This document shows positions 38,820-49,989 of a stretch of 64,000 bases of DNA, piece by piece. Positions within the stretch are counted from its first letter, which is position 1, and the number at the start of each line of letters is the position of its first letter. The stretch is from Tetrahymena elliotti 4EA (Eukaryota > Ciliophora > Oligohymenophorea > Hymenostomatida > Tetrahymenidae): positions 16,179 through 80,178 of the forward strand of contig JH720395.1 of the NCBI GenBank assembly GCA_000231825.2, written 5' to 3'. A model generated the notes under the pieces. It saw nothing but the letters and a program-made list of their open reading frames with translations, had not been told where the DNA came from and ran no database searches. A program made the position numbers and the translations under genes.

Positions 38820-39496
38820 GTAATTCATTGAATAAATAATAAATAGCCCAATCTAACACTAATCTAATATTCCCTTCTAAATGATTTAATTAATTTATTA
38901 AAAAGAATAGATATTTATCTTAATTAATATATGCATAAGTTTGTTTTTATTTATTATATACATATTTTGTAATCTAATTGAATCAAATATTATCAATCTT
39001 CATCAAAAAACAATAACCGATCTTATCATCTTATCTTCTTATTGATACATATTAAAATAGATATTTGTTAAAATCAGCTTAACCAACAAAAATGATTCAT
39101 CTTAGAGTTAGTTTTTAAGCTAAAAAAATAAGATAATGTTAAATTTTTTTAATTGATCTTCAGAAACACTTCTAAACTCAGTATTAGACAGAAATAATTC
39201 TGTTTTTAATCCTGCTATTGCTTAATATTAACTAAAGTTATAAATGCGTCAATTAATGATTTTAATTGCAATAATAAATAAATATTATGGATCTGAAATA
39301 AATTTTTTTGAATAGGTATTTGAAACATTCTTTTTGTTTTGGAAAAGCCATTTTTATTTAGATTTACACAAATAGGATTTTGTATAAGAATTTAATTTTG
39401 ATCTTTTACTGAATATCTTATTTTAGTCTTTTTAAAAATAGAAAAATAAATAGCATTATTTATTGCCGAGAAATAAAAAATGGTTAAAAATTGAAA
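38820..39496. other. Intergenic region
   Basis: AT-rich spacer downstream of the coiled-coil gene. No reading frame of note. A T-rich tract lies in the first 200 bp, and the start of the next small gene is at 39,497. Confidence 0.5.
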
Positions 39497-39770
39497 ATGT
39501 GCAGTATCGCTAGTTGTTGTTCTGAAGTAAATAACTTTGTTTTTATTAATTACTGCTTTGGTTTTCAAGCAATCCAAATCAAAGGTTACACCAAAAATAG
39601 AAATCAATGAGGACAATCTATTAATTAAGGCTTTACAGAAAATCTATGAATTAAAAATAATGAGACAGTCAGAAAAATTAATTGGTAAATCTTTATATCT
39701 AAATGCTTACCCACACCTTAAAATTTAAATTGTTTGTTTACCCTTTTTTTTCTATTTATGCCTAATGTGA
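39497..39770 (+). CDS. Small protein with Cys-rich N-terminus (hypothetical)
   Basis: Two exons, 39497-39526 and 39570-39770, with a 43-nt GT..AG intron: 231 nt, 76 residues. Protein starts MCSIASCCSEQSKSKVTPKI and has a helical middle (LLIKALQKIYELKIMRQSEK), then a hydrophobic end (QIVCLPFFFYLCLM). Three Cys in the first eight residues could be acylation sites. The frame is open only if the intron is removed; the second exon also opens under the standard code. No known family recognised. Because it is short, it could be a remnant of a longer gene or a chance frame. Confidence 0.42.
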
Positions 39771-40153
39771 AGTCTATCTATCTTTTTATTAGTAGATCAA
39801 TCAATCATATGAATGAATCAATCTATCTATCTTTTTTCTAAATTCCACTAGTCCCGAATGATTGAAATTCTTCTATGAATGAAAAGGAACTAAATATAAA
39901 AGAAATGCTATCAAGTGTTTAATAACAAAAAAGTAATTGATTAGTTTTTACTAAAAATTTTTTTGTTTGAAAAATCAATAAAGAAGAAAGAAAATAATCA
40001 ATAAATTGATAAATAAATAAATTACTGTTATTCTAAATATCAAGAATATAGTAAATTAATAGACTTCAATACACATACACTTTCAGTACTGCAATTAAAC
40101 ATACAGCAGAAAGACAAACAAACAAACAAATAAAATTAAAATAGGAAGACAAA
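39771..40153. other. Short intergenic region with TATC/AATC simple repeats
   Basis: Contains TCTATCTATC and GAATGAATCAATC-type simple sequence at about 39,770-39,835 and AT-rich DNA up to the next start codon. Nothing else seen. Confidence 0.55.
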
Positions 40154-41482
40154 ATGTTTCCAGCATTAAATGCTTTGGTGAAAATCGAATAAATTGATTC
40201 TTCGCTAGTTAGAAAAAAGCAAGTAGGTTCTGCAATTAAATCAAAGGAATAAAAAGAATAAAAAGAAAATTCAGTCAATGATAATTAAGAAGAAGATGAA
40301 GATCTTAGTTTGAGTATTGTTAGCTCAAGTAGCAAGTCATCTACCAGCAAGTTAGTTGGCAAAAACATTAAAAAAGGTTTCAAAAAGATTCACTGGACTA
40401 TTACTCCTATATTTAATTAGGTTACGCAAAAGGAAATGCTGTACGTGACAGGTGAGATTCTTTTGGATTTTGACAAAAAGAACTCCTATTTAAGTAAAAG
40501 ATCAGCTTGGAATGATGTGAAAAGATTTTCAAATGTGGAGGCTGATTACAAAAATGATGTGATTATTGTAAACTTCGATTAATAAAATATGAATTTCATA
40601 GAATTCAAAAAGTAGCTTCCTAGATATCAGAAGTATCCTGAATAACAAATTCATTAGTTTGGCAACACTCTTGTAGAGTATGAAAAAATCTACTCTAAGT
40701 ATTAGAATTTTGTTAAACTTAAAATTAACGAGATTAAGAAGTCAGAGGAATCTATGCAGTTATTTTAAAAAAGGAGGGAGTTGTTTGATAAACTCACAAG
40801 AGAATACTACAAAAAGCTTAATGATGAGGAGAAATATTTCTTCACTTGTGAGAGCTATCCAAGTTTTGTTAATAATTAATATATTGCTTAGAGAATGTCT
40901 TTCAATAGAGAACTCTGTAACTTACTTGGTACAAACCAGTAATCATTCCTTCATATCACCCAAAGAAATGGAATTATTGAATTTTATGAATTCGAAACTA
41001 TACTGGCTATAAACAAAAGAGTTGTTGATGCTATTGTATCTCACTTCAAAGATAAGCCAGTTGATTTTGAAAATTTCGCTGATTTCGAAGATATCAGAGA
41101 TGATAATTATTACAAATTCTTTACATATGATGAAATAGAATTCTATGCGCGCATAAGAATTGAATACATTACTCTTGATAGTCTCCTAAACTCTCCAAAA
41201 GAAGAATACAAAAATGATTTTTACTCTACTCTCATCCATATTGAACCTTCCATAAACACAATTAATCAAATTAATGCCCTCAGATAATCCTAAAAATTCA
41301 TCTCTCAAAGTCTCATCAAAGAACTAGAATCCGATATGACTTACACAATCTAATCAGAATACTTCATCAACAAATTAGAAAAACCAGCAATCGTTGAAGA
41401 ATAAAAACCTAAAAAAAGTTCAGTTAAAATTTGCGGAACTAAGGAAATTGACTCAAATTCTAGTTCTCCCATTGAATAATGA
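40154..41482 (+). CDS. Uncharacterised 442-residue protein
   Basis: One uninterrupted code-6 frame of 1329 nt from ATG 40154 to TGA 41480-41482. N-terminal ~75 residues are charged and Ser-rich (EQKEQKENSVNDNQEEDEDL, then SIVSSSSKSSTSKLVGKN), followed by a basic patch (GKNIKKGFKKIHWT). A helical, coiled-coil-like stretch (residues about 175-220, KLKINEIKKSEESMQLFQKR) precedes a block with FFTCESYPSFVNNQYIAQRM and ELCNLLGTNQQSFLHITQRN, which faintly recalls PAS-type sequences. The C-terminus is acidic, then Ser-rich. GC content and composition are higher than in flanking DNA, supporting that it is real. No family assigned. The basic patch and the PAS-like hint would suit a nuclear regulator, but this is a weak guess. 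Confidence 0.85.
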
Positions 41483-43079
41483 ATTTATGTATAAAACAAT
41501 CTATGAACACATATATATTATAATTAATCCTTTAATGCTAGCTTTATCTTAATCAAATTAAATTTACAGTAACTTTAATTAGCACAAAAAATTTAAATAA
41601 AGACGAATCATCAATCATTCTTCTTCTTCGAGTATGCCAAAACTAAATTAAATTAATAGCATCCGCAGGTTCATTTTTGATAATCAAATAAATTACTAAA
41701 AATCCTAAATACATAATGACATATAACATAAATACAAACAAACAATAAACATAAAACAAATAATATTAATAATGAATAATTAGACTAAATACCAAGTAAA
41801 TTATAAAACATTTCTCATAAAAATAAAAATTCCAAAAAAATATAGTTTAATCTCTTAATTAGAAAAATTACTTTTTAATCTAACTCATAAAAACCTATAA
41901 ACCATTCAACCAACTTATTCACTCATTCCTCATCCACATCCAATTATCCCTACACTAATTATATTATATAAATATTCAAATTAATTGAATTTGTATATGT
42001 TTATGTTTCTATTACTTTTTATAGTGTAAAGACATAATTAATTTATTCTAAGTTTTCTTTAAGATCAATTAATTTTATCTCTGTTCAGGTTATCTAAACT
42101 ATTCTAAGACTAATCAAAATTTAAATTCAATCTTTTTTTTCACTTACTTCTTTAAATTTTTAATTCATAAAGATTCTTAATTCGAATTATCTATCTATCA
42201 ATCTATCTCAGTCATTCATTCATTTTTTATTTCATCATTTCTTTTTTTCTTACTCAATTAAGTATTATTTTTCTCCTCTTTTTCTTTAACATAAATGACT
42301 ATTTTTATTCTTCTACCAATCATAATTTTAATTTAATGTAAGCAAATTTATTTTCCACATATTCAAAATAACATAATTTTTGACATTTTTTATCATCTAT
42401 TAATTTAAAATCTACTTTTTCAATTATTATTAAAATATGGGTTCTTTTTATAAAATCTTAAAATATTTTACAATTATTTTTATTTCTTGTTAACTACTTC
42501 AAGTCAATAAAAAGGCATACTTATTATTTTGTAAGTGAAAAAATATAAAGTGAAAGTAGATGAAAATTTATCAAAAAAATATATTCAAAAATATGATTAT
42601 ATTTAGCATATTTAATAATTTAAGTCAATAATTATTGGTATAAAAAATTCTTTAAAAAAAATACATTTCAAAAAATATAAAATAGAAAAATCAAATTAGC
42701 TTTAACTTTAAAAATAACAACAATAGCAGCATCTCAATAATAAATATAGCTAGTTTAAATTAAATTTTTTTATTTTCAAAGATTTAATATACCTTATGCA
42801 AATTAATAAAAAGTTATTTTGAAAATTGAAATTTAATTTTTATTATTTTAATTAATTTTATAAAGATTTTAACAATTTGGGAATTAAATTTTACCAAAAT
42901 TTTTGTGAATTTAATATATTTATAGCTCAAAAGGTGACAATATTCAAATAGATAATTGTTTTTTCTATAAATTGAGCCCATGTGAATAACATAATTATTA
43001 AAAATTTTAAGATTAAAATCATGCAGATAAATAAATAAATATTTTTATGGAAATTCTTATGATTTAAATGCTCCCTCAA
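41483..43079. other. Long AT-rich intergenic region
   Basis: About 1.6 kb of low-complexity AT-rich DNA between the last ordinary gene and the repeat-rich right part of the window. I see no reading frame with plausible protein content until the transposase relic at its right end. Confidence 0.5.
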
Positions 43080-43289
43080 TTTTAACTAAGGGTCCTATTC
43101 CCTAGTAGGATACTCTACCCCACACCATTTATTTCTTTGAGTATTATGATATTGATTAGATCTTATCAGGTTAAAATTCTTTTCTAATAGCTTTCTCACT
43201 GTTATTCTCCTGTTTGAGTTTACACACTAAAGCATGTTTTCATCACTGAAAACAATCTAAGACCAATCTTAGACATTCCATGTTCTATG
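43080..43289 (-). pseudogene. Tc1/mariner-type transposase relic (first catalytic Asp region)
   Basis: Minus-strand frame from 43289 reads HRTWNVQDWSQIVFSDENML, then ...RRITVRKLLEKNFNL...NKWCGVEYPTREQ. W-x-V-x-D-W-x-x-[IV]-[FW]-S-D-E is the classic block around the first catalytic Asp of Tc1/mariner transposases (FSDE at 43,250-43,239). The frame is open under code 6 for this stretch but has no start codon. The rest of the transposase (second Asp, final Glu/Asp) and terminal repeats are not seen nearby. It is a truncated fragment at the left border of the repeat-rich region. Confidence 0.72.
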
Positions 43290-43479
43290 AAAATTTTAAA
43301 AATTATAAAAAGATAAAGTATTGATTGAATAAAGAGATATTAAAAGAATATTATAAAAATAAAAATGAATTAAATTTGAATGAAAACAATAAATAAAAAT
43401 TAATCAATGAGCCAAATATTAAGTAATTCAAAATAAATTAATAAGTTAGTTTATTTGGTTGCTCAAAAATGAAATTGTT

Positions 43480-46060
43480 TAATTATGCAAAAGCAGATAA
43501 TAATACTGAAAAACTATTTTTACCTTATGTAGAGTAAAATTTTAGAGATTAGAGAATAGCACTAAGCCTTTACTTAATTCCTATGCATCCATTCCTTCAA
43601 TACCATTATCCCTTTAAAAAATTTTTTTAATATTAAATAAAGAAAATGAGAAAAGGATTAAAATTTTAATTTAATTCTAAAAAAACCAATAAAAATTAAT
43701 TAAAAACCAAACAAATATCAAGTAAACCCAAATAAATTAGTAGTGCATTGTGCTAAATTAGATCCTAATCCTTATATGCCCATTCTATCAAAGTTATTCC
43801 TACTTTTAAAAATCATAAAAATATTTCTATTCAAATAATGAGATAAAAATATAAATTAATATGAAAAAAACAAAACAAATCAATGAATGAGTCAATCAAT
43901 TACTATGTAAATAAATTAGTCTGTTTGTTATTTAGTCAGTGAGTCAATCATAAATTAAGATCTTAATTTCTTCAAAAATGTATAATTTTTTTTGAAAATA
44001 CATTTTTACTCAAGGTTAAGAATCAAAGTTTCAAGACTCGGGGATTGTCCTACACCAATACATAATCCTGATATCCCAATTTTACCAATATTATTGTCAC
44101 TTTTCAAAATTGTTAAAATATTTAACTATAAAATCATAAATTAGCTAACAATTATCAAGTAACATAAATAAATGAGTTAGTCAGCATTCAGTTGTTAATA
44201 AATTAAAGACTTTCCTTATTCAAAAAGTATAATTTATATTGAAAATATATTTTTACCCAAGGTAAAGATGCAGTTTTTAGAGATTAGGGCATTGTGCTAA
44301 ACATGGTCCTAATCCTTCTACTCCCATATCTTCAAGATTACAATTCCTTTTAAAAAATAATATTATATAATATAAAATATTGAAACAATTAGAAAAACAT
44401 AAATATGGGAATTAAATTTTCAACAACAAATAAAAATGAACAAATGAGTCAAAAAAATATCAAGTAAATCCAAATAAATATAAATAAATAAATTAATCAA
44501 TCAGTTTCACACATAACTTAAGTCTTTATTTCTTAAAAAATGCATAATTAATATTGAAATATTATTTTTACCTTAATTAAAGAATCAAATCTTAAAGATT
44601 AGAGCATTGTGATAAGCTAATACCTAATTTTTAAATACCCATACTGCCAAACTTATTCTCACATTTAAAAATTCATAAAATTATAAGATATCAAATAAAT
44701 AAATTTTTACTTAAGGTAAAGAGCCAAAGTTTAGAGAGAAGAGCACCGTGTTAAGCCAGATCCCAATCCTTCTATTCCCATTACACTAATATTTTTAAAC
44801 CTTTTAAAAGTTTTAGAATATAAAATATTAAAAGAATGAGAAAAAGATAAGCATTTCTATGAAATTTGAAACAATAAAAAATTTAGTGAATGAACCAAAT
44901 ATTCGGTCAACCCAAAAAAATATAGCCATTTATTTTGTCAGTGATTTATTCATTCATAAAGTAAAATCTTTAAAAAATTTAGAGTTAACATTCAAAAGAA
45001 GTAGATTACTCTAGGAAAAAAATTAATGTTTAGAGATAAAGCATTGTGTTAAGTAGACACCTAATCTTTACAAACCTATTTCATCAATATTCTCTCCACT
45101 TTTAAAAATATAAATAAATCAATACAACTTATAACACAACAAGCAAAAATTAATGATAACAAATAAAAATCAAGTAAACCCAAATAAATTAATTAGTCAT
45201 CCAGTCAGTCAGTTACTTGTCAGTTAAATTATTTAGATATGCTTTATTAATACTAAAAAATATTTTTACCCTAATACAAGAGTCAAATTATAGAGATTAT
45301 AGCATTATGCTAAGCCAGATCCTAATTCTTGTAATCCTACTTTCCCAATATTACTTAGGTTTTTAAAAAATTATAAAAATATAAAACATTGAATAAACAA
45401 AAAAATAAAGAGTCAGAAAAATATAAAAATTTTAATTAAATTTGAATAAATAATTTTGATCAGCTAAAAAAATATCTAGTAAACAAAAATAAATTAATAA
45501 GTCACTAATAAATTAAAGTCTTATTTTTTTATTCATTCAAAAATATATTGAAAAAGTATTTTTACAAGAGGCCAAGAGTTAAAGTTTAGAGATTAGAGCA
45601 TTGTGCTAAGCACCTACCTAATTCTTACCCACCCATTTTATCAATATCCTTGCACCTTTTAAAAAATAGTAAAATATAATGTTTTTCAGAAAGAAATATT
45701 GAAAGAATAAATAAGAATTAAAATGAAAACAACAAATTAAAATAAATCAATTTGCAAAATATCAACCAAACACAAATTTAGTCAATAATAGTTCTGCCAT
45801 TCTTAAATTAATTTTTCAAAAAAGTTTAATTCATAAAAAAACTAAATTTACCTAATAAAAGAACCCATTTTTAGGATTAGATTATTTTTAAAGAGGAATG
45901 AATAAGATTACCACAAATCTACATCTTGGATTAAATGCGAAGATACATTAGACTGAGTAACTTTTAATAAATAAACGCTAAAATATATATTAATCTCAAA
46001 AAGATTTAGAGTACTTCAATTAGATTTGTAAACTATTTTATGTCATTTTAATTTAATTTT
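43480..46060. repeat. Array 1 of the ~300-bp repeat family
   Basis: About nine diverged units spaced mostly 200-310 bp apart. The best-kept part of each unit reads TTTTTACCC..AGGT..AGAG, then CAAAGTTTAGAGATTAGAGC, ATTGTGCTAAGCC, GATCCTAATCC and CACCAATATTATT. Cores lie near 43,543, 43,743, 44,022, 44,279, 44,591, 44,730, 45,028, 45,290 and 45,585. Between cores are variable AT-rich stretches with AAATATCAAGTAAACCCAAA and GAATGAGAAAAAGATAAAAA. No protein reading frame fits the units. Confidence 0.9.
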
Positions 46061-47611
46061 ATTTGTTACTAAATTGAATTTGAATTAATAAATAAATATA
46101 TGAAAAAAAACTTCTTTTATTAGCAGTTTGTTAGTAATATGAATATATATAAAATATGTTTTTTAAAAAAAATAAAATTCTAATAAATTTGTTAAAAATA
46201 CTATTGTGATAATTATCAAATCATGATTATTTTGGTGTTCCTTTTCACTTTAAATAACAAATAAAGAGTAGCTATAAAAAATAAATCTTAAACTGTTATG
46301 ATGTTAGTGTCGAAAAAGAAAATATAAGGTAGAGATAAAAATGAAATTTAAAATATATTGCAGCTCTTAGGGAGTAAGAATAATTGAATTTAGTTTAGTT
46401 TATCTAAAGTTTTAAAAAGGAGTAATCCAATTTATGAAATACAATTAAAAAATAAACCTGATTTATTTTATTTGTGGTATATTTTAATTAATAATTTATA
46501 TATTATCTTCTGGTCAGATACTACTTAGTTGAGATTACAGTCCCATTTAATAAAATATCCTGTTCAATTAATTTTAGAATTTAATATCTGATAAGAAAAA
46601 AATGATATTTTTATTTCTAATAAGATATTTTTTTATGCTTACCTATTTTTGATTGCATTTTTATAAAGTTTATTCTTCTCTGCTCTACTAAAAAAATGAA
46701 TAAGTTTAAATAAAATTAAGTTAACATTTATATTTTGAAATATTTTAAAGTTGTTAAAAATAATTTCTTTAAATTGCTATGTTTAATCCTAATTTATTTC
46801 TTATTATTTTTTGTTAAATAAAAAACTTTTTTCTTGTTTTTATTTAACTATTTTTTAATAAGCTAGCAACAAAAAAAATTAATTTGCAATATAATTTTGA
46901 GATTAATAAAAAATAATTTTATTCATGATTTTAATAATTTAACAATTATTTTCAAAGCCATGAAATTATTAAAAAAATCATATTAAATTTATTTCATTTT
47001 TTGTGTTATTAGTGTTTTTAATTGCTGATTAAAATACAATATATTAACGCCGACCAGAAAATTATTATTTAGTTGCTTAATTTTTTTATAAAAGTAAAGG
47101 CTTGTAGGACAATTTCATCTAAAAGTAATCAAATCCTAATAATCTTCACATCGAATCGATAGACAACTTTAAGGTTTTAGATATTTATTCAAACGGCTAA
47201 AATATTTTAAACTTGAGGTTTATTATGAACATATAAATACAATCAAATATTTAAGTAATTTAAAAGTTTTTCCTATCCATTTAGTTAAAATATTAATACT
47301 TTATTACCCATCCAGTTAATGAATTAGCTGATGAGATGTTGAGAAACTCTTAATTAAGATCAAATTAGAAAATTCTAATTTTTTTAACCTACCAAATACT
47401 CAATCTTTGATTGCTATAAATGAATTAATAAGTTTTTAATATTTTTTTATGTGGTAATTATCTGTATTATTTGTTTATTTTTTTTTTTTCTGACCCAATT
47501 TTTAGATAAGGAAATATAAATAGATGTCTTTAAAAATCCAAATATTCTTTTTAAAATAAAATAATTAATTAAATCAGAAATTATAATAAACTAACAATAA
47601 GATTTGAAAAA
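46061..47611 (+). repeat. Duplicated flank upstream of secreted-protein gene 1
   Basis: Non-coding block shared with DNA upstream of the two other secreted-protein genes (about 53,970-54,897 and 57,480-58,724). Shared marks include CTTGAGGTTTATTA..GAACATATAAATA, GAGAAACTCTTAATTAAGAT, CAATCTTTGATTGC, GTGGTAATTATCTGTATT and GATTTGAAAAAATG at the start codon. The last 250 bp are the best conserved and probably hold the promoter and 5' UTR. The part at about 46,140-46,700 matches the downstream flanks at 55,230-56,290 and 59,500-59,990. Confidence 0.8.
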
Positions 47612-47935
47612 ATGAAAACTGCTTTGATACTCATTTCCTTAATATCTTTAGTGAGCGTTTTTACTCTCAGCTAGATTAAAGTAAATGAAAGTCTTAGATC
47701 TGACAATTCTGGTTGTTATGGCTTTATAATCAATCCAACATCTCTTCAGATGCTTAATTATTGCAAAGTAAATATGGTACTTTAAATCTCAGTTACTGCT
47801 ACTTCCCTTGACAAAACTTAAGCTTATGGCCTTGAAACTTAATGCCTTGTCCCAGGATAGAGCTAACTATTTGAACTACATTCTGAAAGTGCCCAAACTA
47901 ATTTTACTCTAAAGGTTACACAAACTGAATGCTGA
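47612..47935 (+). CDS. Small secreted four-cysteine protein, paralogue 1
   Basis: Single exon, 324 nt, 107 residues, start MKTALILISLISLVSVFTLS. The first ~19 residues are a clear signal peptide, so the mature protein should be secreted or enter the secretory pathway. It has four cysteines (in GCYGF, NYCKVN, TQCLVPG and the terminal TEC), the last being the final residue. The same four occur in both paralogues, suggesting two disulfides. A short NESLRSD segment after the signal peptide is also shared. No known family recognised. TAA/TAG codons are used for Gln inside the gene, so it is legible only in code 6. It lies between two repeat arrays; a close paralogue sits 11.1 kb to the right. Confidence 0.87.
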
Positions 47936-48844
47936 GAACAGGAATTTAAAAAATTTCTTTTATTAGTAGTTAGTTAGTAATATATATTTATATGAATAAC
48001 GATATAAAATATCGATATATTTAAACATTTTGATTTTTTGAAACTTAAAAATACATATTTTTATATGAAAAATTTTTCCATGACAAATGAACTAATTTAT
48101 GTAATATAATTAAAAGATATACCTGACCTATTTTATTTATGGTATATTTTAATTAATAATTCCCTGTTTATATATTATTATCTCTAGTCAAATATTATTT
48201 CGATTAGATTAAAGACCCTTTTAATAAAATATCCTATTCAAGTAATTTTGGAAAATAATATCTGATAAGTAAGAAAAAAAGAAATCTTATTTTGATTTCT
48301 AAGCAGATATTTTTGTAAGCTTGCTTATTTTGATTGCACTTTGATAAAATGTTAAAAGGAATGTATTTTTTCTTGTCAAATAAAAAAACGTAAAAGTTTA
48401 AATCAAACTTAGTTAGATTTCAACCTCTTGATTTCAAATTTTCATTTTTTTTATATGAAAAGCTAATTGGATGCATTAAAAAACTTTATAATTTTTCTTT
48501 AATCTGTAAAAACTAATCTTAGATGCCTTTCTTTCAAATCACTTTTTATAATTTTCCTGATTAATGAGCTACTTTAAATTTGCATTCTGGTAGATTCTTA
48601 ATTAAATGTAATACCCTCTGTTACTTACATCCGATTTGAGTGTAAATGCTTTGATATTTGGCTAAATCAAAGACATCCAAAGATTAATTTCGTACTTTGA
48701 AATAAAGTACAGCTATTTGTCACTTTTATTAAATTTATCTCTTTGTTTACAAAAAACATTTTTTTAAACAACCAAACAAATACACTAGAATACGAAAACA
48801 ATAATTTTTTATCTTAATAAATCAAATAAAAAAAACAGTTTTAA
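47936..48844 (+). repeat. Duplicated 3' flank of secreted-protein gene 1
   Basis: The stretch after the stop codon, including TATTTATGGTATATTTTAAT, CCTATTCAAGTAATTTTGG and ATCCGATTTGAGTGTAAATG, matches the flank after paralogue 3 (about 59,690-60,400). No additional gene seen. Confidence 0.75.
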
Positions 48845-48945
48845 CGTAAAAAGTTATAATACTCATTTCTTTCATTTTTTTAGTGAATATTTTGACTCTT
48901 GCTTATTTTAAATGAAAATCATAGATTAGTTGCTAATATTTATTG
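48845..48945 (+). pseudogene. Relic of a secreted four-cysteine protein gene
   Basis: About 100 bp align with the start of the secreted-protein genes: the signal-peptide region (ATACTCATTTCTTTCATTTT..AGTGAATATTTTGACTCTTGC) and the next ...AAATGAAAATCATAGATTAG. The start codon position reads ACG instead of ATG and the frame is lost afterwards. It lies in an insertion of roughly 330 bp absent from the matching flank of paralogue 3 (about 60,395-60,410). Confidence 0.65.
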
Positions 48946-49989
48946 TTTTAAATGACTTCTTTATTTTTGCTACAAATAAGCGCTTTTATTTTCGATGTAT
49001 TGAGATTTGTAAAATAATAAATCATTTTAAATTGTTATTTTTTTAAATTTAATTTAACGCTTTTCAATTTTTTTAAAATCAATAAATAAACAATTTTGTT
49101 TCTTTTTATCAAAATTTGATTTTAATAGGGTGAAATCCCTAAACTAGTATCATAATATCTTAGTTTATGGTTTTTTATTAATCCATTAAATTTATAAATA
49201 TATATAGTAGCTCGCTAAATATTTACACCCTCCCCCCCATTTTAAGAAATACTAAACCCTCTGATAAAAATCTCATAAATTTTCCTTTAAATTTTAGTTC
49301 ATTTTTTTTCTTTCTTATTTTTGAATTTATTCAATATCTATTTAAACAGCTCACTGAATTAAATTATATGGTGATATTTTTAAATGGTGTTTAAAAAATA
49401 ATAGGAATATATAACATTCCTATCATATAACAACTCAATAATAATTTATAATTTCAAAAGATAAGATTTGCACAATTTAATTGAGGACACCCGTTTATCA
49501 GCTAAAATAGTCTTTATGCTTTTTTTTCTGATTTTTGATGAATTTTAATTTTTTAAAGAATTGTCTAATAAAAAAATTAAACTATTTTATTCAAAAAATA
49601 TGTGAAATAGAAAATTTGAGAAAAGTGATAAACTTAAGAAATGAGAGAAAAAGAAGAAGAAATGAAAAGAAATAAATAAAGATAGTAACATAATAAATTA
49701 TATAAAATTTTAATATTGTTATTGATTTTTCAATTCTGATTTCAGTGGTCACTTTTCCCTTTATATTTCATAGCTTTTTAAAAAATTATGTTTTAGTAAT
49801 TTAAAAAAGATTTCATGTGATGATCTGTCTTATCAGTATGAAATAAATATTTCAAAAGGAATATGATAATCTAACTAATCTTTTTATTTTGAGTAGTATT
49901 AATCTTAATCTTTCTTTTTCTTTTTCTCCAATATGATTGCGACTTTTAAAAGATTATAAAAATAAATATAAAATACTAATTAAATAAAA
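48946..49989. repeat. Duplicated spacer between gene block and array 2
   Basis: AT-rich DNA shared with about 60,400-60,980: both have CCCTAAACTAGTATCATAAT, TTTCAATTCTGATTTCAG.GG and ATTTCAAAAGGAATATGATA. It includes an isolated C-rich patch (ACACCCTCCCCCCC at about 49,226-49,239), reduced to CCCCC in the other copy. No gene seen. Confidence 0.75.

Noticed and set aside
40680..41012. 110-codon plus-strand frame with many Ser, Arg and Leu residues
   Set aside because: It overlaps the 442-residue gene in another frame and exists only because that gene has few standard stops there.
28398..41482. Single operon-like transcription unit for the plus-strand genes
   Set aside because: Spacers of 0.4-1 kb, nuclear introns and ciliate context argue for separate transcripts; shared orientation alone is not evidence.
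49226..49241. C-rich run as a possible telomere remnant or G-quadruplex
   Set aside because: It is a single run with no CCCCAA periodicity, and the paralogous block has only five C.
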